Source: Streptomyces griseocarneus
GTDB lineage: Bacteria > Actinomycetota > Actinomycetes > Streptomycetales > Streptomycetaceae
DNA length: 64,000 nucleotides
Assembly (NCBI GenBank): GCA_003674045.1
Contig: PENC01000034.1
Coordinates: 1 to 64,000 of the forward strand
Direction: 5' to 3'
The first letter of the stretch is position 1; each line of letters begins with the position of its first letter. A program made the translations under genes and the position numbers. Shown one piece after another: positions 40,127 through 48,922 of this stretch. The notes beneath the pieces were generated by a model that made no database searches, had not been told where the DNA came from, and saw only the letters and a program-made list of their open reading frames with translations.

Positions 40127-41244
40127 AGACACACCCGCACCCCAAGCGGAGCACGCGCGAGCGGCCTGGCCGCCAACAGCAGCAGAACCGGCAGGAACGG
40201 AAGCATGAAGCGTGGTTTGGACAGCGGCGAGCCCGGCGTCCCCACCATCAGCACCCACGCCCCGGCGACCAGCACCACCAGAGACCGCGGCACACTCCGG
40301 TCCAGCGCGAGCGCCAGCACCCCGATCGCCGTGAGCACCACCAGCCCCAGCACCACCGCGCCCCGCAGGTCACCGACCCGGCCCGCGTGGTGGTAGAGCA
40401 GCATCCCCTTGAGCACGTGCGCGGTGCCCCGGCCGAAGTCGAACGACTGGTCCCACGCGCGCTCCGCCTCGAACCAGCCGTCCACCCGGCCCACCTTGCT
40501 GCCCAGGTAGAGCCAGCACCCCAGCAGCCCCAGCGGCGCCGTCACCACGGCCACCCACGGCCGCCAGCCGTCCCGCCGCTTGACCACCGCCCACCCCGCG
40601 GACAGCACCACCGTGCCGACCAGCACCGAGGCCGTGGGCCGCACGGTACCGGCCAGCGCGCACAGCCCGGCGGCGAGCAGCCAGCGGCGCCTCATCAGCG
40701 CCACCAGGCACCACACCAGGGCGGCGCTGAAGACCGCCTCCGAGTACGGCACCCACAGCGCGAACGCGTACGGCGAGCAGGCCCACAGCGCCACACACGC
40801 GTACGCGGTGCCCGTCCGCCCCCCGATGACCCGCACCAGCCGGAAGACGCCCACCGCGGCCACCGTCGCCGCCGCCCACGAGACCACCACCCCCGCGTAC
40901 GCGTACGGCAGCTGGGTCAGCAGGTGCACCGCTCTGATCAGCGCGGGCACCATCGGGAAGAAGGCGATCATGCTGAACTTGGGCTCGCCGTCGGAGCCGT
41001 ACGGAATCTCACCCGGATAGCCGCGTTTGGCGATGTGCAGGTAGTTGCCGCTGTCCCAGCGGCGCAGCAGCTGCTCCGTCCCGCGCCCGAGATGATGGTT
41101 GATCAGCAGCAGGACCCCGAAGCCGACGGCGGCCAGCGCCAGATAGAGGGCGGCCGCGCGGACCGCCTCCCGGCGCGGCGGAGCGACAGGGGCCTTCGGG
41201 GGCGCGGCCGCCGGGGCCGGGGCAAGTCGTGTCACGACCTTCAT
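40054..41244 (-). CDS. Polytopic mannosyltransferase, PIG-V-like
   Basis: The 396-residue protein has about nine membrane helices. The PIG-V/GT76 first-loop motif is RWDSGNYLHIAKRGYP (about 62-77), with the catalytic aspartate and SMIAFFPMVPALIRAV following. Such enzymes use polyprenyl-phosphate-mannose on the outside face. It is convergent with, and overlaps by 73 bases, the gtrA-like gene. The ribosome site before ATG 41244 is weak. It belongs functionally to the envelope glycosylation cluster although its strand is interrupted by gtrA. Confidence 0.82.
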   Translation of the reverse strand: MKVVTRLAPAPAAAPPKAPVAPPRREAVRAAALYLALAAVGFGVLLLINHHLGRGTEQLLRRWDSGNYLHIAKRGYPGEIPYGSDGEPKFSMIAFFPMVPALIRAVHLLTQLPYAYAGVVVSWAAATVAAVGVFRLVRVIGGRTGTAYACVALWACSPYAFALWVPYSEAVFSAALVWCLVALMRRRWLLAAGLCALAGTVRPTASVLVGTVVLSAGWAVVKRRDGWRPWVAVVTAPLGLLGCWLYLGSKVGRVDGWFEAERAWDQSFDFGRGTAHVLKGMLLYHHAGRVGDLRGAVVLGLVVLTAIGVLALALDRSVPRSLVVLVAGAWVLMVGTPGSPLSKPRFMLPFLPVLLLLAARPLARAPLGVRVCLYGGGAVVSGWYAAGLLVLFAGSP

Positions 41245-41277
41245 GGGGATCTCTTAACACGATTCAAGCCGACAAAA

Positions 41278-41313
41278 GGGGCGGCCCCGGGGAATTCTCC
41301 CCGGGGCCGCCCC
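41278..41313 (-). terminator. Terminator of the glutamate dehydrogenase gene
   Basis: A perfect 16 bp stem (GGGGCGGCCCCGGGGA arm) with a 4-base loop, followed by TTTTGTCG on the minus strand, 15 bases after the gdh stop. Confidence 0.92.
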
Positions 41314-41328
41314 CTGTTCACTCAGGCG

Positions 41329-44300
41329 TCAGCTGTGCGTCCGCAGCAGCGTCCGCATGGTCCGCATCGCGACCGACAGGTTGGCCAGGTCGAAGGAGTC
41401 CGAGCCGCGGATCTCGTCGAGCGTGGTGCGCGCCCGGGTGAGGATCGCCGCGTTCTTCTCCTCCCACAGCCCGAAGCGCTCCTCCGGCGCGGAGCCGCCG
41501 TTGCCGACGGACAGGATGTCCGAGGTGAGCGCCGCGTGGGCCGCGTAGAGGTCCTCGCGGATGGAGGCACGGGCCATGGACTGCCAGCGGTCGGAACGCG
41601 GCAGGTCGATGATCCGGTCCATCAGCTGGGCGATGTGCAGCCGGTCCCCGAGGTCGTAGTAGACCTCGGCGACGTCGAGCGGCTCCTTGCCGGTGCGGTC
41701 CGAGATGGCGACGATGTCGAGCGCCGGGAAGACCGACGAGAAGCCCGCCACGCGCACGGCCAGGTCGTCCGGCACCCCGGCCGCCACCAGCTCGTCGTGG
41801 ATGGCCTGCCACCACTCGGCGTCCGCGCCCTTGAGCAGCTTCGGCAGCTGGAACCAGACCGCCGCCACGCCGTCCCGGAAGAACTCGATGGTCTCGGCGA
41901 GCTGGAGCGGCTGCGGCCGGTTGTTGAGCAGCCAGCGGGTGCCGCGCTCGACCAGGCGGCGCGAGTGCAGCCGGATGCGGGTCTGCACGTCCGCCGGGAC
42001 GAGGTTGTCGAGCGCCTCGACGGCGTCCCAGACCTTGCCCAGACCGAAGATCTCACGGGCCGCGGTCTGCGCCCGGACGATCTCCTCCAGCGAGGCGCCG
42101 GTCTCCTCCCGCAGACGGTGCAGGAAGGTCGTACCACCACTGTTGACCGTGTCGTTGACCAGGACGGTCGTCACGATCTCGCGACGCAGCGCGTGCCCGT
42201 CGATCTGCTCGCCGAACGACTGCCGCAGCGCCTTCGGGAAGTACGCGTAGAGCAGGCGCTCCAGGTACGGCTCGTCCGGGAGGGTGGTGGCGAGCAGCTC
42301 CTCCGCGGCGGTGATCTTGATGTAGGCGAGCAGGACGGCCAGCTCCGGCTGGGTCAGCCCGCGGCCCGCGGTGAGCCGCTCGCGGATCTGCCGGTCGGTC
42401 GGCAGGAACTCCAGGGCGCGGTCCAGGTGACCGTCACGGGAGAGCCTGCGCATGATCCGCTGGTGGGCGTGGAGCAGGCTGGGCGCCTGGGAGACGGCGT
42501 TGGCCAGGGCCACGTTCTGCGCGTAGTTGTTGCGCAGGACGAGCTCGCCGACCTCGTCGGTCATCTCCGCGAGCAGCTTGTTGCGCTGCTTGACGGTCAT
42601 GTCGCCGTCCGCGACGAGCGCGTTCAGCAGGATCTTGATGTTGACCTCGTGGTCCGAGGTGTCCACACCGGCGCTGTTGTCGATGGCGTCGGTGTTGATC
42701 CGGCCGCCCGTCTCGTCGGGGCCGCCCGCGCGGGCGAACTCGATGCGGCCGAGCTGGGTCAGACCGAGGTTGCCGCCCTCGCCGACGACCTTGACGCGCA
42801 GGTCCTGGCCGTCGACGCGGATCGCGTCGTTGGCCTTGTCGCCGACGTCGGCGTGCGACTCGGTGGACGCCTTGACGTACGTGCCGATGCCGCCGTTCCA
42901 CAGCAGGTCGACCGGCGAGCGCAGGATCGCCTTCATCAGCTCGGCGGGGGTCATCTTGGTGACACCCGCCTCGATGCCGAGGGCCGCGCGCACGTGCGCG
43001 TTGACCGGGATCGACTTGGCCGTACGCGGGTGGATGCCACCGCCCGCCGACAGCAGACTCGTGTCGTAGTCCGCCCAGGAGGAGCGGGGCAGCTCGAACA
43101 GGCGGCGGCGCTCCGCGTAGGAGACGGCCGCGTCCGGCGTCGGGTCCAGGAAGATGTGGCGGTGGTCGAAGGCGGCCACCAGCCGGATGTGCTCCGACAG
43201 CAGCATGCCGTTGCCGAACACGTCACCCGACATGTCACCCACGCCGACGACCGTGAAGTCCTCGGTCTGGGTGTTGTGCCCCAGCTCGCCGAAGTGCCGC
43301 TTGACGGACTCCCAGGCGCCGCGGGCGGTGATGCCCATGCCCTTGTGGTCGTAGCCCGCGCTGCCGCCGGAGGCGAAGGCGTCGCCGAGCCAGAAGCCGT
43401 ACGACTCGGCGACCTCGTTGGCGATGTCGGAGAAGGTCGCGGTGCCCTTGTCGGCGGCGACGACCAGGTAGGTGTCGTCCCCGTCGTGGCGCACGACGTC
43501 CTTCGGGGGCACGACCTCGCCGCCGACCATGTTGTCGGTGATGTCGAGCAGACCCGAGATGAAGGTCTTGTACGAGGCGATGCCCTCCGCCAGCCACGCG
43601 TCGCGGTCCACGGACGGGTCCGGCAGCCGCTTGCCGACGAAGCCGCCCTTGGCGCCCACCGGCACGATGACGGTGTTCTTCACCATCTGCGCCTTGACCA
43701 GGCCGAGGATCTCGGTGCGGAAGTCCTCGCGCCGGTCGGACCAGCGCAGACCGCCGCGCGCGACCTTGCCGAAGCGCAGGTGCACACCCTCGACGCGCGG
43801 GGAGTAGACCCAGATCTCAAACGCGGGGCGGGGCGCCGGGAGCTCCGGGATCGCCTGCGGGTCGAGCTTGAGGGACAGGTACGGGTGCGGCCTGCCCTCC
43901 CGATTGCGCTGTCCCCCCTCGTCGCTTCCCGCGCTGACGCGCTGGAAGTGGTTGGTGCGCAGCGTGGCCTTGATGACGGTCAGGAAGGCCCGCAGGATGC
44001 GGTCCTCGTCCAGGCTGGCGACCTGGTCGAGGGCGCCGTCCAGCTCCTCCAGCAGCCCGTCGGTCAGCTCGTTGCCGGCGCGCTGGAGCGCGGGCGACAT
44101 CCGGGCCTCGAACAGGTTGACCAGGAGGCGCGTGGTGTGGACGTTGTTGCTGAGGGTGTCCTCCATGTACGACTGGCTGAACGACCAGCCGGCCTGGCGC
44201 AGGTACTTCGCGTAGGCGCGCAGCACCATGGCCTGGCGCCAGTCGAGACCGGCCTGGAGCACGAGCTTGTTGAAGTTGTCGTTCTCCGCCTCGCCCGTCC

Positions 44301-46344
44301 AGACGGCGGCGAACGCGTCCTGGAAGCGCAGGCGGGCGTCGTCGCCCTCGATGCGCTCGGGCACCCGCAGCCCGAAGTCGTAGATCCACGCGGTCGTGCC
44401 GTCGGCGCAGCGCAGCTCGTACGGGCGCTCGTCGACGACCTCGACGCCGAGCCGGTGCAGGACCGGCAGCACGGCGGAGAGGGAGACGGGCTCACCGGTG
44501 CGGTAGATCTTGAAGCGGCGCTCCTCGGGGGACGCGCCGACCGGCTCGTAGAGGCTGAGCTCGAAGTCGCGGTCGCCGCCCGCGGTGGTCAGCTTCTCCA
44601 GGTGGCCGAGGTCGGCGACGGCGCCGCGGGGGGTGTGATCGGCCTTGTAGCCCTCGGGGAAGGCGTGGCCGTAGCGGCGCAGCAGCTCGGCGGCGCGCTC
44701 CTCGCCCACCTCGGCGGTGAGCGTCTCGGCGAAGCCGTCGGCCCAGGAGCGGGCGGCCTCGACCAGGCGGCCCTCGATGCGCTCGACGTCGGCGTCGGTG
44801 AGGTCGGAGAGGGTGGAGCCCGGCTCGACGCGGATGACGAAGTGCAGCCGGGAGAGGACCGACTCGGTGTTCCACGCGGTGAAGTCGACGCTGGTGCCGC
44901 CGAGCTCCTCCTTGAGGATCTCGATCAGGCGCAGGCGGACACCGGTGGTGTAGCGGTCGCGCGGCAGGTAGACGAGCGCGGAGTAGTAGCGCCCGTAGGT
45001 CTCCTGGCGCAGGTAGAGCCGCAGGCGGCGGCGCTCCTGGAGGTAGAGGACGCTGGTGGCGACGGTGCGCAGCTGGTCGGCGGGCGTCTGGAAGAGCTCG
45101 TCGCGCGGGTAGGTCTCCAGGATCTGGAGCAGGTCGCGGCCGTCGTGGCTGTCGGGCGAGAACCCGGCGTCGGCGAGGACCTTGGCGACCTTGCGGCGCA
45201 CGACGGGGACGCGGCGCACGGACTCGGTGTACGCGGCGGAGGAGAACAGGCCCAGGAAGCGGCGCTCGCCGATGACGTTGCCGTCGGCGTCGAACTTCTT
45301 CACCCCGACGTAGTCGAGGTAGGAGGGGCGGTGCACGGTGGCGCGGCTGTTGGCCTTGGTGAGGACGAGCAGCTTGTGCTCGCGGGCCTTGGCGCGGGCG
45401 TCGGCGGGCAGCCGGTTGAAGGAGGAGGAGACGGGGCCGGCGTGGTGGCCCTCGTCGTGGTGCTTGGGATCGGAGCGCAGGATGCCGAGGCCGGTGCCGG
45501 GGAGGGCGGCCAGGACGTCGTCCTCGCGGCCGTCGGCGCGGACCGTCTGGAGCTCGTACTCACGGTAGCCGAGGAAGGTGAAGTGGTCGGCGGCCAGCCA
45601 CTTCAGCAGCTCGCGGGCCTCGTCGAGCTCCGACTTCGGCACGTCGGAGGTGGGCTCGGACGGCAGCTCCTCGGCGATGCGCAGCGCGGAGTCGCGCATC
45701 TTCTCCCAGTCCTCGACGGCCTCGCGGACGTCGGAGAGCACGCGCAGCAGGTCGGCGGTGATCTGCTTGAGGTCGTCGCGGTCGGTCTCGCGGTCGATCT
45801 CGACGTGGATCCAGGACTCGGTGAGGGCGTCGTGCGGCAGCGCGGCGTCCTTGCCCTCGCCGTGCGCGTCGCAGGCGGAGCCGAGGACCTCCAGCAGGCG
45901 CCCGGTGACATCGCGGCGGACGACGATCTGCGGGTGGATCACGACATGGATGCCACGGCCCTGGCGGGAGAGCTCATTGGTGACCGAGTCCACCAGGAAG
46001 GGCATGTCGTCGGTGACGACCTCGACGACGGAGTGGCTGCACGTCCAGCCGTTCTCCTCGACCGTGGGCGTGTGCACCCGCACGTTGGCGGTGCCCTGCG
46101 GACGGTTCTCGGCGAGCCGGTAGTGCGAGAGCGCGGCGCCGAAGACGTCGACCGGGTCCCGCCCCGTGAGGTCCTCGGGCGCCGTGTGCAGGTAGTAGCG
46201 CTGGAGGTAGGCGGTCAGTGTCTCGGGGTCGAGCGCGCCCTCGCCCTTGGGTCCGACCGGGTGTCCCCCGGCGGGACCGGTCTCGGCGACGCGGACTGCC
46301 CTTTCGAGCAACTCGGCCTTGGCTTCGTCCAGCTTGGTCTGCAT
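41329..46344 (-). CDS. gdh: Large NAD-specific glutamate dehydrogenase (GDH-180 type)
   Basis: The 1671-residue protein matches the L-GDH180 family described in Streptomyces and Mycobacterium. A long N-terminal region holds ACT-like/regulatory segments (WTCSHSVVEVVTDDMPFLVDSV, about 80-110). The central-to-C-terminal catalytic GDH core has the substrate lysine motif VPVGAKGGFVGKRLP (near 900) and GMGITARGAWESVKRHFGE. It catalyses NAD-linked glutamate to 2-oxoglutarate plus ammonium, a catabolic, carbon/nitrogen balance role. ATG 46344 is chosen for its AGGAGCCAGAGGAC; ATG 46380 would add 12 residues and lacks a ribosome site. In mycobacteria this enzyme is controlled by phosphorylated GarA, an FHA protein. 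No garA homologue is present here. Confidence 0.93.
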   Translation of the reverse strand: MQTKLDEAKAELLERAVRVAETGPAGGHPVGPKGEGALDPETLTAYLQRYYLHTAPEDLTGRDPVDVFGAALSHYRLAENRPQGTANVRVHTPTVEENGWTCSHSVVEVVTDDMPFLVDSVTNELSRQGRGIHVVIHPQIVVRRDVTGRLLEVLGSACDAHGEGKDAALPHDALTESWIHVEIDRETDRDDLKQITADLLRVLSDVREAVEDWEKMRDSALRIAEELPSEPTSDVPKSELDEARELLKWLAADHFTFLGYREYELQTVRADGREDDVLAALPGTGLGILRSDPKHHDEGHHAGPVSSSFNRLPADARAKAREHKLLVLTKANSRATVHRPSYLDYVGVKKFDADGNVIGERRFLGLFSSAAYTESVRRVPVVRRKVAKVLADAGFSPDSHDGRDLLQILETYPRDELFQTPADQLRTVATSVLYLQERRRLRLYLRQETYGRYYSALVYLPRDRYTTGVRLRLIEILKEELGGTSVDFTAWNTESVLSRLHFVIRVEPGSTLSDLTDADVERIEGRLVEAARSWADGFAETLTAEVGEERAAELLRRYGHAFPEGYKADHTPRGAVADLGHLEKLTTAGGDRDFELSLYEPVGASPEERRFKIYRTGEPVSLSAVLPVLHRLGVEVVDERPYELRCADGTTAWIYDFGLRVPERIEGDDARLRFQDAFAAVWTGEAENDNFNKLVLQAGLDWRQAMVLRAYAKYLRQAGWSFSQSYMEDTLSNNVHTTRLLVNLFEARMSPALQRAGNELTDGLLEELDGALDQVASLDEDRILRAFLTVIKATLRTNHFQRVSAGSDEGGQRNREGRPHPYLSLKLDPQAIPELPAPRPAFEIWVYSPRVEGVHLRFGKVARGGLRWSDRREDFRTEILGLVKAQMVKNTVIVPVGAKGGFVGKRLPDPSVDRDAWLAEGIASYKTFISGLLDITDNMVGGEVVPPKDVVRHDGDDTYLVVAADKGTATFSDIANEVAESYGFWLGDAFASGGSAGYDHKGMGITARGAWESVKRHFGELGHNTQTEDFTVVGVGDMSGDVFGNGMLLSEHIRLVAAFDHRHIFLDPTPDAAVSYAERRRLFELPRSSWADYDTSLLSAGGGIHPRTAKSIPVNAHVRAALGIEAGVTKMTPAELMKAILRSPVDLLWNGGIGTYVKASTESHADVGDKANDAIRVDGQDLRVKVVGEGGNLGLTQLGRIEFARAGGPDETGGRINTDAIDNSAGVDTSDHEVNIKILLNALVADGDMTVKQRNKLLAEMTDEVGELVLRNNYAQNVALANAVSQAPSLLHAHQRIMRRLSRDGHLDRALEFLPTDRQIRERLTAGRGLTQPELAVLLAYIKITAAEELLATTLPDEPYLERLLYAYFPKALRQSFGEQIDGHALRREIVTTVLVNDTVNSGGTTFLHRLREETGASLEEIVRAQTAAREIFGLGKVWDAVEALDNLVPADVQTRIRLHSRRLVERGTRWLLNNRPQPLQLAETIEFFRDGVAAVWFQLPKLLKGADAEWWQAIHDELVAAGVPDDLAVRVAGFSSVFPALDIVAISDRTGKEPLDVAEVYYDLGDRLHIAQLMDRIIDLPRSDRWQSMARASIREDLYAAHAALTSDILSVGNGGSAPEERFGLWEEKNAAILTRARTTLDEIRGSDSFDLANLSVAMRTMRTLLRTHS

Positions 46345-46720
46345 GTCCTCTGGCTCCTGTCGCGCGCCGTTGCGTGACATAGGTGGTGAAGGCGGTCACG
46401 CGGCGACGCGGGTTCTCCCGTCGTCGCCGACGTTATGCCGGAATGAGGGGTAACCGGAACGATCTTGATGGAATCTCGATGTGCCCCGGCACGGGAGGAA
46501 TCAGCGGCAGCTGCCCGGATGCTGCGGCATTCCGGGCGCAGGGCAGGAGCGTCGTCGCCCCTGACGGGTATCGCGCTGATCACCCGACAAGGCTATCGCT
46601 TTTGCGCGGCACGTCCGGGTGACGTACCACACCCGGGCCCGGAACCGAGGGCCCGCGGCGCCGGCGGGACCCGCGGGACCGCCCGGCCCCGGACCAGCGG
46701 CTTCCCTTTCGTGCGGGACG
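46345..46720. other. 376 bp region upstream of gdh
   Basis: No gene seen. It must contain the gdh promoter. The stretch 46430-46480 is relatively AT-rich and carries GTTATGCCGGAATGAGGGGT followed by AACC, which looks operator-like, but I cannot name a regulator. The left-over GC-rich part near 46650-46700 has several overlapping weak stems that may terminate the HAD gene. Confidence 0.4.
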
Positions 46721-47383
46721 TCAGCCGACGAGCAGCCGGGCCTCGGCGACGGCCTCCGCGAGGCTGTCCACCACCGGTACGCCCGCCTCGGCGAGGCTCG
46801 TCCGACTGTGCGACCCACCGGTGTAGAGCACGGCGTAGGCGCCCACGTGCGCGGCGGCCACGGCATCGTCGACGGCATCGCCGATGATCACCGTGCGCCG
46901 GGGGGATATGCCGTCCAGGCCCGCGACATGGCGGGACATGTGCTCGGACTTGCCGCCGCCCGAGGGGCCCGTACGGCCCTGGACGCGGACGAATCTCGGC
47001 TCGATCCCGAAGCCGCGGACGAGGGGGACGAGCTCCTCGTGCCCGTGCATGGAGAGGATCGACTGGGTGCCGCCCGCGCCCTGCCAGTCCGCCAGCAGGC
47101 CCTCGGCGCCTTCCGCGAGGCCGCAGCGCGGCGCGTGGTCCCGGTAATGCCGATGGAAAATTTCATCCATATGTTCCCATTCGACTGTCGTGGGCAGGCG
47201 CCCCATCAGCCTCCTGTAGAACTCCGGCACCGGGACCCGGTAGAGCTCCCGGTACCGCTCAAGAGTGATCGGCTCCAGGCCGATCTCGGCGAAGGCGGCA
47301 TTCGTCGCCGAGATCACCGCGTCGATGTCGTGGAAAAGAGTGCCGTTCCAGTCCCACACGATGTGTGCCACGTGCTTCCCCAT
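46721..47383 (-). CDS. HAD superfamily hydrolase (phosphoglycolate-phosphatase-like)
   Basis: The protein of about 220 residues has HAD motif I as VWDWNGTL, a helical cap, motif II (ILSMHG), the motif III lysine region (GGKSEHMSRH) and motif IV IIGDAVDDAVAA. The nucleophile Asp is present, but the second aspartate of DxD is asparagine (D-W-N), a variation seen in some annotated HAD phosphatases. Small phosphorylated metabolites are the likely substrates. Start ATG 47383 is at the family N-terminus; ATG 47413, with GGAG very close, is the alternative. It shows no operon link to its neighbours. Confidence 0.8.
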   Translation of the reverse strand: MGKHVAHIVWDWNGTLFHDIDAVISATNAAFAEIGLEPITLERYRELYRVPVPEFYRRLMGRLPTTVEWEHMDEIFHRHYRDHAPRCGLAEGAEGLLADWQGAGGTQSILSMHGHEELVPLVRGFGIEPRFVRVQGRTGPSGGGKSEHMSRHVAGLDGISPRRTVIIGDAVDDAVAAAHVGAYAVLYTGGSHSRTSLAEAGVPVVDSLAEAVAEARLLVG

Positions 47384-47461
47384 GAACTCGACGGTACCGG
47401 CGGGGTACGACATCGCTCCGCGACGAAGATCACCGGGCCCGGGCCGGGTTTCCGGCGGCGC

Positions 47462-47965
47462 TCAGATCAGGGAGGGGATCTCCTGCACGCCGAACCACAT
47501 CAGGTCGTGGTCCTCGGCACCGTCCACGACGAACTGCGCGTCGTCGTCACCGCCGTCCGCCGCCTCCAGCGCCTCCGCCGCGGCGGCGATGTCCGTCTCC
47601 GCGTCGCGGGAGTCCACATGCACGGCCGCCGCCTTCGCCAGCGGGAAGACCGACGCGAGCCGCACCTGGCCCAGCGCGGCCTGTTCCAGCCCCCGGTCGG
47701 GGTCGCTGACCGCGGCCTTGTCCGGCACGTCCAGGGCGACGACCACGCGGCGGCGCGCGGCGCCCGGGTCCTGGGCGAGCCTGCGCAGCGACGCCTCGGC
47801 GGCGCGGCCGAGCGCCGCGTACTCCAGCTCCTCGACGTCTTCGGAGAGGTACCACTCGCGCAGCGCGGGGGTCACGGCGTACGCGCACAGCGGGGCGGGT
47901 CCGAGCTCACCGGTCCGGTACGCCTCGGCGAGACCGGGGAGGGTCAGAGGGACATAAACGCGCAT
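47462..47965 (-). CDS. Conserved actinobacterial protein (DUF6912-like)
   Basis: The 167-residue soluble protein starts MRVYVPLTLPGLAEAYRTGE behind AGGAAG. It is acidic at the C-terminus (ADGGDDDAQ) and ends with LMWFGVQEIPSLI. The opening and ending sequences recur in a family of unknown function that I associate with this neighbourhood in streptomycetes. No enzymatic motif, signal peptide or membrane segment is visible. It is on the same strand as the HAD gene but 78 bases before it, so co-transcription is possible. Confidence 0.8.
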   Translation of the reverse strand: MRVYVPLTLPGLAEAYRTGELGPAPLCAYAVTPALREWYLSEDVEELEYAALGRAAEASLRRLAQDPGAARRRVVVALDVPDKAAVSDPDRGLEQAALGQVRLASVFPLAKAAAVHVDSRDAETDIAAAAEALEAADGGDDDAQFVVDGAEDHDLMWFGVQEIPSLI

Positions 47966-48317
47966 GACCGCCGCTTCCTGGAGTTCCTGGGACTGAACGA
48001 ACGCGGTGCCAGCATACGGGCGGGCGTCCCCCTTCGAAGTGCGGGAGCCCCCGTGGAGTGCGCTTTCCCCCGCGTGCCGTCATGAACGGGGACGGACGGC
48101 TCCGTACCGGGCCATTACCTGCTCAGCACCGCTTCGCCGGCCCGGTCGGCGCCCCGTCACCCGTGCGACCCACCCCTGATAGGTGAACCGTTCCGGGCCT
48201 TCCTCTCCGCCGGGCCCCGTTCTTGCCGCCTCCGCGGGCCACCGATAGAAGATCATCCACAGCCGAGGGGGCACGCCCGGTCACGTACCGGGCCCGGGCA
48301 TCACGGGGGCGATCGCC
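47966..48317. other. 352 bp intergenic region
   Basis: No supportable gene. A 64-codon minus-strand frame (48080-48274) has lower third-position GC than its neighbours and no ribosome site. The region presumably holds divergent promoters for the DUF6912 and Rv3235-like genes, but I cannot pick out clear -35/-10 pairs. Confidence 0.4.
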
Positions 48318-48776
48318 ATGCAGCGCACCATCACCGGCACCACCGGACCGGGCAGGGCCGCCGGGAGGACGGCCAGGACCGGGCCGCCCCGGCGCACCGA
48401 CGCCAGGCGGCCCCATCCGGGCATGACGGCACGGCGCCGGGAACGCGAGGGAATGACGCGCTACTGGTTCGCGGAGCGCTTACTGCTCGCCCTGAGCGGC
48501 CAGCGCCCCGTCCACTGGATGATCGGGCACACCCTGGCGGACGCCTACGAACAGCTCGCCGTGCTGGCCCAGGGGGCGCCGCTGCGGCCCCCGCCACCGG
48601 GCCGCGCCCCGTTCGTCTGGCGCTGCGACGAGTTCCGGCCGCGGCCCGGCGTCATCGAGGCGTTCGCCCGCATCGCCTCCGGGGACCGCCTCCAGGCACT
48701 CGCCTTCCGGCTGGAGCAGGGCACGGACGAACGGTGGCGGTGCGCGGCCGTCGAGCTGGGCGGGACCCGGACGTGA
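48318..48776 (+). CDS. Rv3235 family protein
   Basis: The 152-residue protein has a basic, disordered N-terminal ~45 residues. A compact conserved domain follows (MTRYWFAERLLLALSGQRPVHWMIGHTLADAYEQL, about 46-80, in pieces), ending with a beta strand RWRCAAVELGG. This pattern matches the Rv3235 family, which lies near secA in mycobacteria as well. Possible starts are ATG 48318 and ATG 48453 (GAGGGA upstream), so the tail length is uncertain. Its function is unknown. It is convergent with secA and separated from it by a 20 bp-stem terminator. Confidence 0.72.
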   Translation: MQRTITGTTGPGRAAGRTARTGPPRRTDARRPHPGMTARRREREGMTRYWFAERLLLALSGQRPVHWMIGHTLADAYEQLAVLAQGAPLRPPPPGRAPFVWRCDEFRPRPGVIEAFARIASGDRLQALAFRLEQGTDERWRCAAVELGGTRT

Positions 48777-48859
48777 GCGGTACGTACACGGGGTGCGCCC
48801 CGCCGCGCGCGGGACGGAACCGCGCGAGGGCGGGTACCGGAGCGCGAGGGGCGGAAACG

Positions 48860-48906
48860 CGCGAGGCGGGGCGCGCACCGTCGATGGGTGCGCGCCCCGC
48901 CTCGCG
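48860..48906. terminator. Terminator between Rv3235-like gene and secA
   Basis: A perfect 20 bp stem (arm begins CGCGAGGCGGGGCGCGCACC) with a 7-base loop, between convergent 3' ends, 16 bases after the secA stop. Confidence 0.92.
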
Positions 48907-48922
48907 GCGACCGAAAGGGCCG

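Noticed and set aside
38635..46377. Very long plus-strand open frame (about 2580 codons) opposite gdh and the envelope genes
   Set aside because: It is a high-GC antisense shadow. The composition is Gly/Arg/Asp/Leu/Val-biased with no domain, and the opposite strand encodes well-recognised enzymes.
48080..48274. 64-codon minus-strand frame encoding a peptide with WMIFYRWP
   Set aside because: Third-position GC is about 70 percent by count, well below neighbouring genes. There is no ribosome site for GTG 48274 or ATG 48256 and no family resemblance.
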